The position numbers and the translations under genes are program-made. Shown here piece by piece: positions 54,844 to 63,121 of a DNA stretch of 64,000 nucleotides; position 1 is the stretch's first letter; each line of letters starts with the position of its first letter. A model generated the notes under the pieces. That model was given only the letters and a program-made list of their open reading frames with translations. It searched no databases and was not told where the DNA came from. This DNA comes from Sinomicrobium kalidii (GTDB taxonomy: Bacteria > Bacteroidota > Bacteroidia > Flavobacteriales > Flavobacteriaceae): NCBI RefSeq assembly GCF_021183825.1, contig NZ_CP089211.1, positions 5,066,501 through 5,130,500 of the forward strand. Direction: 5' to 3'.

Positions 54844-55529
54844 GCGTTCGATTTTTGCAGGGGAGGAAAAAACAGTTCCTGCCCGGGTTTCAGTTTTCTG
54901 AAATTTTCAAGCCTGTTGACCCTGGCCACTTCCAGGTAATAGCGCGAATCGCCATAAATCCTGTAGGTCATGAGCGGCAGGGTATCGCCGTCTTTGACCA
55001 CGCGGTAATGGGTAAGGTCGGGCGACTGGTTGTTTTCTTTGGCCGCCCGGAGGTTGTCTTCCACAAACCCTTTGAACTTACCCTTGGCAACTGCCCTTAT
55101 CGGGGTGCCGTCGGGTTTAAAGAGCTTGAATTCAATATCCATTTCTGTCATGGCCCCTTTAAAGAGCAGGCTCCCCCAGGCGATCATGAGGTAGTTGGGC
55201 TTGTGTTCTTCGCCTTCGTACTTCAGGATCACTTTTTTGAAAGCTTCCAGGTCATCGATAATCCCGTCATCGGTATTTTCGTGGCCCGCGATAACACCCG
55301 ACCGGTCGAACACAAATTCCAGTTCCAGTTCTTCCGGCAGTTTTTTGTTAAACTTCGGTGCAGCTGCACTGGTGCCGGAGGCCTGGTCTTCATTTTGCTC
55401 GGTTTTGTAGTGATAGGTATATTTTTCGGGATTCAGCAGGGTGGTAAATTCACCGTCTGCCACCTTGTTGTTAAATCCCGGGTCGCTATACGCTACCACT
55501 TTCAGTTTTTCGAGTTCGCCTGTGCTCAT
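54840..55529 (-). CDS. LysM-containing baseplate hub/tube-adaptor protein (Afp7-like)
   Basis: A 229-residue protein connecting the inner tube to the spike. The N-terminal part (TTLLNPEKYTYHYKTEQNED, ELELEFVFDRSGV) is a tube-like fold. The last 55 residues are a LysM-type domain (YRVVKDGDTLPLMTYRIYGD to KLKPGQELFFPP), as in Afp7 and phage gp53. I start at ATG 55529; the frame is open further upstream but that region codes for the DUF5908 protein in another frame. Confidence 0.9.
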   Translation of the reverse strand: MSTGELEKLKVVAYSDPGFNNKVADGEFTTLLNPEKYTYHYKTEQNEDQASGTSAAAPKFNKKLPEELELEFVFDRSGVIAGHENTDDGIIDDLEAFKKVILKYEGEEHKPNYLMIAWGSLLFKGAMTEMDIEFKLFKPDGTPIRAVAKGKFKGFVEDNLRAAKENNQSPDLTHYRVVKDGDTLPLMTYRIYGDSRYYLEVARVNRLENFRKLKPGQELFFPPLQKSNA

Positions 55530-55539
55530 TTCCGGATTT

Positions 55540-55698
55540 TTATCGTTCTTTTTGCCTTTGGAGGGTTTCCATGACGTATTCCACGCATTCCGCCGTAATG
55601 TCCTTTTTGTTTTCTTTGGAAACATTGGCAGTGCCGGAGCGTTTTTTACCTTCGTCTACATTGATTTTTATATGCAGTTCCTTGATCTCAATGGCCAT
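55540..55698 (-). CDS. Small DUF5908 protein (Afp6/Pvc6-like)
   Basis: A 52-residue protein starting MAIEIKELHIKINVDEG and ending ECVEYVMETLQRQKER. This is the pattern of DUF5908, a very short basic protein found between tube and LysM genes in eCIS loci. Its start overlaps the end of the second tube gene by 11 bases and the LysM gene starts 10 bp after its stop. Its role is unknown; assembly of the tube initiator has been suggested by position only. Confidence 0.85.
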   Translation of the reverse strand: MAIEIKELHIKINVDEGKKRSGTANVSKENKKDITAECVEYVMETLQRQKER

Positions 55699-56140
55699 TG
55701 CTGATAGTTTTAAAATAATTGTAACACAACTCTACAGATTCTACCACCAGCTTGCTTTCCTGGGCATTGAAGTCCTCTACCGTCCACTTAACGGGGTAGG
55801 CATGTACCACATTCCACGTAAGCAGCGGGTCTTGCTTTTCATTGAGCAACTTTACGGTGAGGTCTACGGGTTTGAATTCAAAATTCTCAATGGCGTCCCG
55901 GCACCAGTCGATCACTTTGGAGCTGACCAGCATTCCGCGTTTCAGGACCAGGTTGGGGTATTTGGTCTTTACGGGAAACTTGTGTTTGAACCGGTTTTCC
56001 CCGCCTTCGGCGATCTCTTCGGTTTCGATGTCTACCGAAAGACCGGAAACCGACTGGAACCTGTGGTCTTCTTCCTTGGAATCGATCTCCGTAAACTCCA
56101 CCAGAAAGTGAAACCCTACCGGTGGATAATACGTAGCCAT
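55688..56140 (-). CDS. Second tail tube protein, tube initiator (Afp5-like)
   Basis: A 150-residue gp19-like tube protein: YYPPVGFHFLVEFTEID, FQSVSGLSVDIETEEI, LVLKRGMLVSSKVIDWC, VDLTVKLLNEKQDPLLTW. It differs from the main tube protein by an extended first loop (DSKEEDH), as expected for the ring that meets the spike. It is 2 bp after the main tube gene and overlaps the DUF5908 gene. Confidence 0.92.
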   Translation of the reverse strand: MATYYPPVGFHFLVEFTEIDSKEEDHRFQSVSGLSVDIETEEIAEGGENRFKHKFPVKTKYPNLVLKRGMLVSSKVIDWCRDAIENFEFKPVDLTVKLLNEKQDPLLTWNVVHAYPVKWTVEDFNAQESKLVVESVELCYNYFKTISNGH

Positions 56141-56142
56141 AA

Positions 56143-56571
56143 CTATTCGTTTTGGATGGTTAAGCCTTCGTGGACCACTTCCATGGATTCTATGGCGGTT
56201 TCGTTGCCGTCGCCTTTAAGGTCGGTAGACTGCACTTTTGCGGGCCAGGCATTTTTCACTTTCCAGGTCACCACGGGTTCGTGCTCTTCATTCAGCAGTT
56301 TTATGGTAATATTCCTGCGGTCTATGGTGTTTAACTTTACGGTATTCCACCATTCGTAGAATTCGTTATCACTTTTAAAGGTTCCCCTTTTCAGGGTGAT
56401 GTTCGAAAATTTCTGCATGCCGGGCATTTTTATCTTGCTGTATTCCGGGCTGGCACCATCGCGGTATTCGATGACTTCGGTTTCCACGTCCAGTCCGGAA
56501 ACTTCTGTAAATCCTATTTGCGTTCCTCCCCAGTCTACTGAGAAATGGAACTTCGGTAATGGATAACTCAT
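56143..56571 (-). CDS. Main tail tube protein (Afp1-like)
   Basis: A 142-residue gp19-family protein forming the stacked hexameric inner tube. Motifs: PKFHFSVDWGGTQIGFTEVS, GLDVETEVIEYRDG, FSNITLKRGTFKSDNEFYEWW and ITIKLLNEEHEPVVTW. Effector cargo would sit in its lumen. It lies 33 bp after the sheath gene. Confidence 0.94.
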   Translation of the reverse strand: MSYPLPKFHFSVDWGGTQIGFTEVSGLDVETEVIEYRDGASPEYSKIKMPGMQKFSNITLKRGTFKSDNEFYEWWNTVKLNTIDRRNITIKLLNEEHEPVVTWKVKNAWPAKVQSTDLKGDGNETAIESMEVVHEGLTIQNE

Positions 56572-56604
56572 GATATTGTTGTTTTAAAGTTTTATATCGG
56601 CTAA

Positions 56605-58683
56605 TTATGATTCCTGCATTTTATGAGAGAATTTAAGGATGATGAATTCGGCAGGGCGTACTACGGCCATACCTATTTCCACATTCATTTTACCCTCGAG
56701 GATGTCTTGTGCGGTCATAGTCTGGCCGAGTCCTACACGAACATAAAATGCCTCTTCCGGTTTGGCTCCTGCCAATGCCCCGGCACGCCATTGGAGGGTA
56801 AGGAAGTTCTCTATCATGGCCCTTACCTTCACCCAGGTATTGGCATCGTTAGGTTCAAAAACAAAAGGCTCTGTGGCTTTTTTGGTGGATTCTTCCGCCA
56901 TGATGAAGAAACGGCGTACCGGTATATAACGCCATTCGTTGTCGTTACCTGCAAGGGTACGTGCTCCCCAGACCAGGGTGCCTTTGCCGATAAATGCACG
57001 GATGGCATTTACGGATTTACCGGTGCTATGAACGTTCATTTTGGCCTGTTCTTCGTGCGAAATGGTCACCGTAGGCCGGATCACGTAATTGAGCCCTACA
57101 TTGGCGGGGGCTTTCCATACCCCGCGATCGTTGTCTACCCGGGCATAAATACCGGCCATGGTGGCAGCGGGGGGTAATACTACCCGGTGTTTTCTTATTT
57201 CGGATATAATGGTATTGTAAGTGGCATTGTCCAGGGGTTCAATATCACTTAACAGCCTGCCATTCAGGTTTCCGTTGTTAATATCTATGGGTTCGGCAGC
57301 ATTTACGGCTGCTACGATAGCCCCCAGGTTGGTTTCGGTATTTTCAAAAATATCGGAAGCCACCGGGGTGCTTTCCGTTACGGGGTCGTAGGTCAACAGT
57401 TTTTCGAGTTCTGTTAAAAAATTCAGGGTGTTGACGCTTAGTATGTTCTCTACCTTGGTGTCTGTATCGGCCTGTTTGATCTTAACCGACAGTTCTTCGA
57501 GGTTTTTGGTTACCGATTCTACCTTGTTATCACCTTCAAAATCTGTGTTGAACGTATCTAAAGCGTCGGAAATAGCAGTTTGTATCACTGCGTTTTCCTC
57601 GGAAGATGCAATAGCCGCATTGGCTTCCTTGTTCACGGCTACTTTCATGTCAATAACTTCTTTTAAAGAAGTTATCAACGATTCTACCAGGGCTGAAAAA
57701 TCGTTTACCTTAGCGGGGGTGGTGTTAAAAGTGCCGTCAATATCAAATCCGCTGGCGTCGTCGTGCATAAAGAAAACGACTTCGCGTAATTTTCCGGCGA
57801 CTGTCGGTCCACTTAGATCCCTGATGGCACTGATGAGTGCCGGCAATCCCGCAGGAGCATTGATAGCATTGAGATTGTCCTGTACGGTAGCAATGGCATT
57901 CGGGTCATAAGATACGTGCGCTATGCTAACGTCGTCTCCGCTATACTGGTAATTCAGTATGGTTTCTATGAACGGAAAATAGGTGGCGCCGTATTTGAGG
58001 TAATCCTTGTTTAAATTGATCTTGTTCCTCATGGCATCCATAGGTTCTACATCTTCAGATCCGTCATTGTACTGCTTATCTGAATAGGTGTCTATAATGG
58101 CAAACCTGTCCTGGAGGTCTTTACACTGCATCAGGGCATTGTTGTAAAGTGTGTAGAAATTGGTGTCGCTGTTCAGGTTTGTAGCGTCGGGAAAGACGAT
58201 AAGCGTGGGTTCATCTTCTTTCCGTACCACTTGCAATCCTGTATTCAGTTCATTAAAATCAATGTCGGGAGGGGTTTGGTTATCTATCCAATCGGCATAA
58301 GTCCCGGTAGAGACAATATAACACGGCCCTCCGCCATTGGCGAAATACATTAATAAGGAATAGTACATCAGGTAAGGAGACGTAGCCGAAGGCTCGGGAA
58401 CGTTTATAGCCCTGTTTACCGTACCGTCTACAAGTGTATCGGTTAGTTTTACGGTTATTCCTTTTTCATTCTGTGCCTGTCCGAAATAGGTGGTATATTC
58501 CAGCAGGGAGGAAATCCTTTTCGGTTTAAGGATAAGGTCGTCAGTCTCAACCGTGGGTTTTGACTTTGCAAATTCCGTGTACCCGATGAAGGCCGGAATA
58601 GCCGTTTCTACCTCTGCTATAGATGGTGGAAATTTGGCTATTTCCTCTATGTACACACCAGGTGTTTTGTACGTTGTTGCCAT
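56605..58683 (-). CDS. Contractile tail sheath protein with large insertion
   Basis: A 692-residue sheath. The N-terminus TYKTPGVYIEEIAKFPPSIAEV and C-terminus (FIGKGTLVWGARTL, FLTLQWRAGALAGAKPEEAF, VRPAEFIILKFSH) are standard sheath signatures. Between about residues 250 and 495 there is an extra, mostly helical, acidic region not part of the sheath core, so the protein is longer than the roughly 450-500 residues expected when an eCIS has one sheath. Only one sheath gene is present. The insertion should face outwards and decorate the particle (inference). Confidence 0.92.
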   Translation of the reverse strand: MATTYKTPGVYIEEIAKFPPSIAEVETAIPAFIGYTEFAKSKPTVETDDLILKPKRISSLLEYTTYFGQAQNEKGITVKLTDTLVDGTVNRAINVPEPSATSPYLMYYSLLMYFANGGGPCYIVSTGTYADWIDNQTPPDIDFNELNTGLQVVRKEDEPTLIVFPDATNLNSDTNFYTLYNNALMQCKDLQDRFAIIDTYSDKQYNDGSEDVEPMDAMRNKINLNKDYLKYGATYFPFIETILNYQYSGDDVSIAHVSYDPNAIATVQDNLNAINAPAGLPALISAIRDLSGPTVAGKLREVVFFMHDDASGFDIDGTFNTTPAKVNDFSALVESLITSLKEVIDMKVAVNKEANAAIASSEENAVIQTAISDALDTFNTDFEGDNKVESVTKNLEELSVKIKQADTDTKVENILSVNTLNFLTELEKLLTYDPVTESTPVASDIFENTETNLGAIVAAVNAAEPIDINNGNLNGRLLSDIEPLDNATYNTIISEIRKHRVVLPPAATMAGIYARVDNDRGVWKAPANVGLNYVIRPTVTISHEEQAKMNVHSTGKSVNAIRAFIGKGTLVWGARTLAGNDNEWRYIPVRRFFIMAEESTKKATEPFVFEPNDANTWVKVRAMIENFLTLQWRAGALAGAKPEEAFYVRVGLGQTMTAQDILEGKMNVEIGMAVVRPAEFIILKFSHKMQES

Positions 58684-58694
58684 AATGTTGGTTT

Positions 58695-59549
58695 TTAAAT
58701 GAATATTTCTGAATAGGTTTTGTTTGCAATGGTCTTAATGGAATACACAGCGGGGTTGGGGTACCGGTAAGTATCAGCTCCCGGTGGCGGCCCCACAAAA
58801 TCGGTGTCGGGGTCAATGGCTATGAATCCGTTTTTCGTCAGCGGTTTTGCTGCCTGGGTCTCTGCCTCGAAACCTTCTGAAGGTTTCAGGTATTTCCAGA
58901 AGGTTTTCCGGTTGTCAAAATGTATTTTGAATTGAGGAATACTTCCGGGGAGTTCTCCGGTGTTTTCCAGAATGTTCAGGTTGGGTGTATCGCCCTGCAT
59001 ATGCAGTTTTATGCAGCCCAGCAATGCCCGCTTTTCATCTTCTTCAAGTTCTTCACGTATGTTTTGCGTGCCTTCGGGACTTATGGTATGGTCTTCATTT
59101 ATCAGGATATTTTCAGTAAACAGGGCGATATGGGCAAAATCTACATCTTCGGTGGCCGGTTTTACATTACTCGGGTAGAGCAGGCGATCATTTTCTATAG
59201 TGTAGTTAGTATAATTGGTAAAATAGGAATCTTTCGTTTTTAAGAGAAAAGTCAAATTACTGGTTGTATCAATTGGAATAAAAGGTTCCTGGGTAGCATT
59301 GGGATTTACCTTGACACCAACAATAAAGTGATCTTTCTGAACATTGAATACCATACTATGACCGTTCATGAAGCGAACGGTTTTCCGGGTGGGGACAATT
59401 TGCAGGAAAGATTTATAGTCGTAGTCTTTTAATTGCACTGCCTTTTCTTCGTTGTTCATGGTATTGAATTCATCCTCGCCTTCATTGAGGTGATAACCGT
59501 GATATACAAACACGCGGAACAGGGGCTTATATTGAATTTGAAATGACAT
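58695..59549 (-). CDS. Putative eCIS cap-adaptor or terminator-associated protein
   Basis: A 284-residue protein not matched to a named family. The N-terminal segment YKPLFRVFVYHGYHLNEGED and later beta/alpha pattern suggest a folded structural protein without signal or TM. It lies between the DUF4255 terminator (1-bp gap) and the sheath (11 bp). A cap adaptor at the particle's distal end is known from AlgoCIS, and this gene's position fits such a role; that is inference only. Confidence 0.55.
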   Translation of the reverse strand: MSFQIQYKPLFRVFVYHGYHLNEGEDEFNTMNNEEKAVQLKDYDYKSFLQIVPTRKTVRFMNGHSMVFNVQKDHFIVGVKVNPNATQEPFIPIDTTSNLTFLLKTKDSYFTNYTNYTIENDRLLYPSNVKPATEDVDFAHIALFTENILINEDHTISPEGTQNIREELEEDEKRALLGCIKLHMQGDTPNLNILENTGELPGSIPQFKIHFDNRKTFWKYLKPSEGFEAETQAAKPLTKNGFIAIDPDTDFVGPPPGADTYRYPNPAVYSIKTIANKTYSEIFI

Positions 59550-59550
59550 T

Positions 59551-60144
59551 TCAGTTTTTCTTTAGGGTTCCGTTTATTTCGGTGATCAGGCCTTTTTCGC
59601 CAACAACACTATCTTTTCTTTCTACCTTTAGGATACTCAGTTTATACAGGGCGGAGGGGAGTTGTCTGCCGCCCAGCGTGCCCCATATAAAATTGAGTTC
59701 TTCAAAAGTGGGAGTGTACAGTTCTATGGTGAATTTGAAATTTTTAATATCACTCATGGCAATGCTGTCGCGGTCATATACCGTATTGGTCTGGGTAAAG
59801 GCTTTTTTCCCCTGGAAGAATTCGATGATCCTGGAAATGTCTTTCAGCGATTTGGTATAGGAATTCCTGTTGGCACTGAAAAGCAAGAACAGATTGAGGT
59901 GGATTATCGGGTTCTTATAAACCACCTTGTCTATTTCCATAGTATGATTGGGGAAATTTTTTAAAGTGGCTTCTTCGTGAAAGTTGATCAGGGTGAGGGC
60001 TACCTTGTCCGTAAGATTGTCGGCATTTTCGCTCTGGGAATCCAGAATGGCAATGTTTTCAAGAATAACGGACTTGTCGAGTCCGGAATCTTCGAGGTAC
60101 TGGTTGACCTGTTCGGTAATTATTTGTGCGATTTCAAAAAGCAT
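59551..60144 (-). CDS. DUF4255 tail terminator (Afp16/Pvc16-like)
   Basis: A 197-residue protein capping tube and sheath. DUF4255 features: MLFEIAQIITEQVNQYLE at the start, VALTLINFHEEATLKN, IHLNLFLLFSANRNSYTKSL and FELNFIW-type ending (FEELNFIWGTLGGRQLPS). It is the first gene of the structural operon, about 20 bases after the predicted transcription start. The ATG at 60144 is used; the frame continues to a TTG at 60201 which lies inside the promoter. Confidence 0.9.
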   Translation of the reverse strand: MLFEIAQIITEQVNQYLEDSGLDKSVILENIAILDSQSENADNLTDKVALTLINFHEEATLKNFPNHTMEIDKVVYKNPIIHLNLFLLFSANRNSYTKSLKDISRIIEFFQGKKAFTQTNTVYDRDSIAMSDIKNFKFTIELYTPTFEELNFIWGTLGGRQLPSALYKLSILKVERKDSVVGEKGLITEINGTLKKN

Positions 60145-60170
60145 TTTCGGGTATAGTTTAACATGCAGTT

Positions 60171-60238
60171 CAAAGGTATTTTTACGTATAAACAGGGACA
60201 AGGGTGTTTTCCCCGGATTTAAAGGGGGATTTTTCCCC
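60171..60238 (-). promoter_or_regulatory. Putative promoter A with two upstream GGGG/CCCC boxes, for the eCIS structural operon
   Basis: Minus strand: box 1 GGGGAAAAATCCCC (60225-60238), 10 nt, box 2 GGGGAAAACACCC running into TTG (60199-60214), 20 nt, then -7 element TACCTTTG (60171-60178). Predicted start of transcription about 60164. Spacing and boxes equal those of promoter B at 32996-33063. The boxes also lie 74-113 bases before the divergent lipoprotein gene and could serve it too. Confidence 0.65.
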
Positions 60239-60311
60239 TTTTCGCAAAAGAAGCTTTATTGTTTATGGTTTTCTGTATACTTTTAACCAAACCATTAAAA
60301 TATTATGTGTT

Positions 60312-60869
60312 ATGAAAACTACCTTACTTAAAAGAGCGTCAATGTTTCTGGCCCTTTGTGTTTTAATTGCTTTGGGCTCCTGCCAGCCACCCGAAGTAGA
60401 CAAGCCGAAAAAGACGATTGACAAAGAACAGGCGGCGAAATTAAGTGGCCGGTTTGTGGAAGAACTCACGGAACTAATGGAGGGACAACAAGATACCGCC
60501 AGGCTGAACCAAATGCAGAAAACCGGGTTTATCCCCAGGGCAACAGCAGACTTTAAACTGGCAAGCCATACCTATTATACCGTAGAAGAACTGGAACACT
60601 ATTTTGCCTGGGTAAAACAGGAAGCCCGGGAAAAAGGGTATAAGCTGGAAGGTTACCGCTTTTATTTCGGGATTTATCCGGATGACGAAGAACTGGGAGA
60701 AAAACAAAATTTTATGACCATGTTTATTTCCCCGGCCGGAAGGAAAGGGGATAAGCAGGAGGGGGCTATGGTGAATGTGCCGTTCATGTTTTCTGCACCT
60801 GAAAATATTGAAGAGATTGATTCTTATAATTATGGGGGTAATGGGGACCCGCCCACAAATAGCTACTAA
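60312..60869 (+). CDS. Small secreted lipoprotein, unknown function
   Basis: A 185-residue predicted lipoprotein: basic start, hydrophobic stretch, lipobox ALGSC, then a hydrophilic, mixed alpha/beta domain (HTYYTVEELEHYFAWVKQEA, RFYFGIYPDDE, MTMFISPAGR). No family recognised. It is divergent from the eCIS operon and shares its regulatory region, so it may be co-regulated. I start at ATG 60312; the upstream frame is intergenic sequence. A terminator-like hairpin follows. Confidence 0.75.
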   Translation: MKTTLLKRASMFLALCVLIALGSCQPPEVDKPKKTIDKEQAAKLSGRFVEELTELMEGQQDTARLNQMQKTGFIPRATADFKLASHTYYTVEELEHYFAWVKQEAREKGYKLEGYRFYFGIYPDDEELGEKQNFMTMFISPAGRKGDKQEGAMVNVPFMFSAPENIEEIDSYNYGGNGDPPTNSY

Positions 60870-60888
60870 TAATTCTTTATTTAGGCCA

Positions 60889-60930
60889 TAACCTGCCTTT
60901 TTATAAGGGCAGGTTAGGCTAAATATTTTT
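60889..60930 (+). terminator. Terminator-like hairpin after the lipoprotein gene
   Basis: TAACCTGCC (60889-60897) pairs with GGCAGGTTA (60908-60916), with partial outer pairing of TAGGCC and GGCTA, then an A/T-rich run ending TTTTT. Confidence 0.65.
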
Positions 60931-60969
60931 ATAAAGAGAAAACAACAATGCCCATTATATAATAGAAGA

Positions 60970-61617
60970 TTGGAAACTCTTAAAATAAGTATAAAATTTG
61001 TAGCTTTATTATCTGCGATAATAGCCACTTTGGCATATTCAAAATATGCCAAGGGAAAAGCTAAATATTTTTTATATTCTATCTGGTTTATAGCTATAAC
61101 AGAGTTTTCTTATAAAATTGTATATTATCAGGTTTTAAGAGAAGAATATCCTGTTTTTTTTATTGCAAATATTTATTCAATATTACAATTTTCATTTTAT
61201 TTTCTTTGGTATAGATATTTGGTTAAATCGGTAAGGTTAAAAAATATTTTTTTAATATTTACTTTATTGTTTTTGTTGTTTGCCATCTTAAACACATTAC
61301 TTTTTCAGAACTTTGTTTATACAACTCAAACTTATACTTACATAATAGGTACTCTCTTTATAATATTGACTATATGTCTCTATTTTGTTGAGGTCTTTAA
61401 TGATGATTTTATTTTACACTTTCAACGGTCTGTTTACTTTTGGTTCAGCTTAGGGGTGTTGCTATTCTTTATTCCTTTCCTACCCTTTATGATCGCTTCT
61501 GAGTTTTTTAGTTATAGCGGTGATTTGTTTTCTTTGGTTATCTTTATACTCAACGTAGTGATGCACAGCTGCTTTGTTATCGGTGTATTATGGAGCAAAA
61601 AGAAATACAATTACTGA
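60970..61617 (+). CDS. Seven-TM membrane protein coupled to the histidine kinase
   Basis: A 215-residue, very hydrophobic protein with seven predicted TM helices (about 8-26, 33-52, 58-78, 86-105, 114-133, 141-162, 178-200). No family recognised. No ATG exists in the right place; a TTG at 60970 is the likely start. Its end overlaps the kinase gene by 28 bases, so translation is coupled. The gene is far more A/T-rich than its surroundings. It may be the sensing part of a split 7TM receptor kinase (inference). Confidence 0.7.
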   Translation: METLKISIKFVALLSAIIATLAYSKYAKGKAKYFLYSIWFIAITEFSYKIVYYQVLREEYPVFFIANIYSILQFSFYFLWYRYLVKSVRLKNIFLIFTLLFLLFAILNTLLFQNFVYTTQTYTYIIGTLFIILTICLYFVEVFNDDFILHFQRSVYFWFSLGVLLFFIPFLPFMIASEFFSYSGDLFSLVIFILNVVMHSCFVIGVLWSKKKYNY

Positions 61618-62384
61618 TCCTCGCTTCATCCATCATTCTTTTGATGCTGCTGGTGGCTCTTGTGGTTATCTTTTCGTTGTTCCACAAGAGAAAAACCAGA
61701 CTTCTCATACAGAAGGCCGAAGATAAAAAACACTTCGAAGAAGAACTTGCCAAAACGCAAACGGAGATCCAGGAACAGACCTTGAAAAACGTAAGCTGGG
61801 AACTGCACGACAATATCGGACAGTTGCTTTCGGTGGCCAAGATGCAACTTACCATGCTGGAAAACAATGTCCCCGAAGCACAGCGGAAACAATTTGAGGA
61901 AGCAGCTAATATACTCGGCCAGGGAGTGAGCGAAATACGCCAGTTATCGCATTCGCTCAATGCCGATTTTATCCTCAATGTCGGCCTGGAAGAGGCCCTG
62001 AAAGCAGAAGCCGAACGCTTTAAGCGCCTTAATTTTCTTAAGATCGATTTTAAAGTCGAAGGGGAAGCTGCTTCCATAGATAAAAAGGATGAGGTGATCA
62101 TCTTTCGTATTTTCCAGGAATGTTTTTCCAACTGTATCAAGTATTCCAGGGCTATCCTGTTGACCATCCGTATCAGTTACATGCAGGAGCAAGTTGTTAT
62201 TTCGGCTACCGATAACGGTGTAGGGTTTAACATAAAAGAGGTAGGGGAAGGGGTAGGCATCCTCAATATGCGAAGAAGAGCGAAGCTCATAGGAGCAGAA
62301 TTATCTATAAAAGCTAAAAAAAATGAAGGAGTTTCAGTAACTTTGGTGTATCCCTATAAACCAACCAACACCAAAGATGAATAA
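61590..62384 (+). CDS. Sensor histidine kinase, NarX/HisKA_3 type
   Basis: A 264-residue kinase with one TM helix (about 8-30), no periplasmic sensor domain, a coiled linker, the HisKA_3 dimerisation domain with H73 (SWELHDNIGQLL), and HATPase motifs FQECFSNCIKYS (N box), ATDNGVGF and GVGILNMRRRAKLIG. Signal input must come from a partner, possibly the 7-TM protein. It overlaps the response regulator gene by eight bases. Confidence 0.93.
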   Translation: MEQKEIQLLILASSIILLMLLVALVVIFSLFHKRKTRLLIQKAEDKKHFEEELAKTQTEIQEQTLKNVSWELHDNIGQLLSVAKMQLTMLENNVPEAQRKQFEEAANILGQGVSEIRQLSHSLNADFILNVGLEEALKAEAERFKRLNFLKIDFKVEGEAASIDKKDEVIIFRIFQECFSNCIKYSRAILLTIRISYMQEQVVISATDNGVGFNIKEVGEGVGILNMRRRAKLIGAELSIKAKKNEGVSVTLVYPYKPTNTKDE

Positions 62385-63021
62385 GAATGATATTGCCATA
62401 GTCGATGATCATTTACTCTTCGCGCAATCCCTGACCTCTCTCGTTTCCACTTTTGAAAAATACAATGTGTTGTTCCATGCCCCGAACGGGAAGGAATTTA
62501 TAACGGAAATGGAAAACAGGAAAGAAACTCCCGACGTGGTACTCCTGGATATCAATATGCCCGTAATGGACGGACTGGAAACCATGGCCTGGATAAAAGA
62601 ACATTACCCGCACCTGAAAGTGCTCGCCCTTTCCATGGACGACCGGGAAGAGACCATCATAAAAATGCTCCGGCTGGGGGCCAGGGGGTATTTGTTAAAA
62701 GACATCCACCCCAATATTTTTGAAAAGGCCATAGAGGACGTACTGACCAAGGGGTTTTACTTTTCGGACAAGATCACCAATACCATCCTGGATTCCATTG
62801 ATAAAAAGGATAATTCCAACGAATTGCGGCTCAAAGACAGGGAAATGGAATTCCTGAAACTGGCCTGTACAGAACGAACCTACAAAGAAATCGCCGACGA
62901 CATGTTTCTCTCTCCGAAAACCATTGACGGCTATCGCGAGGTACTCTTTGAAAAACTGGAAGTAAAGAGCAGGATAGGACTGGTGTTGTATGCCATAAAA
63001 AACAAGCTTATTGAAGTGTGA
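62377..63021 (+). CDS. NarL/LuxR-family response regulator
   Basis: A 214-residue regulator. The receiver domain has the acidic pair IVDDH near residue 10, phospho-acceptor D58 (VLLDINMPVMDG) and the conserved lysine in LLKDI. The C-terminal LuxR-type HTH (about 148-210) reads LKDREMEFLKLACTERTYKEIA and FLSPKTIDGYRE. Partner of the preceding kinase. A GGGGGAAAATCCCC box lies about 100 bases after its stop, like those in promoters A and B, so it is the best candidate to bind them. Confidence 0.94.
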   Translation: MNKNDIAIVDDHLLFAQSLTSLVSTFEKYNVLFHAPNGKEFITEMENRKETPDVVLLDINMPVMDGLETMAWIKEHYPHLKVLALSMDDREETIIKMLRLGARGYLLKDIHPNIFEKAIEDVLTKGFYFSDKITNTILDSIDKKDNSNELRLKDREMEFLKLACTERTYKEIADDMFLSPKTIDGYREVLFEKLEVKSRIGLVLYAIKNKLIEV

Positions 63022-63121
63022 TATGGTGGTTGCGACCGCTTTTCTTTGGACGTAAGATCCTGTGACTTAAGACGTATGACTGCGGGGCTCAACCTTATAA
63101 GTCTATGATTACGGATAAAAA

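Noticed and set aside
26543..60144. Prophage or type VI secretion interpretation
   Set aside because: No capsid, portal, terminase, integrase, or TssJLM-type membrane genes; DUF4157 effectors, DUF4255, DUF5908 and the AAA+ ATPase are eCIS hallmarks.
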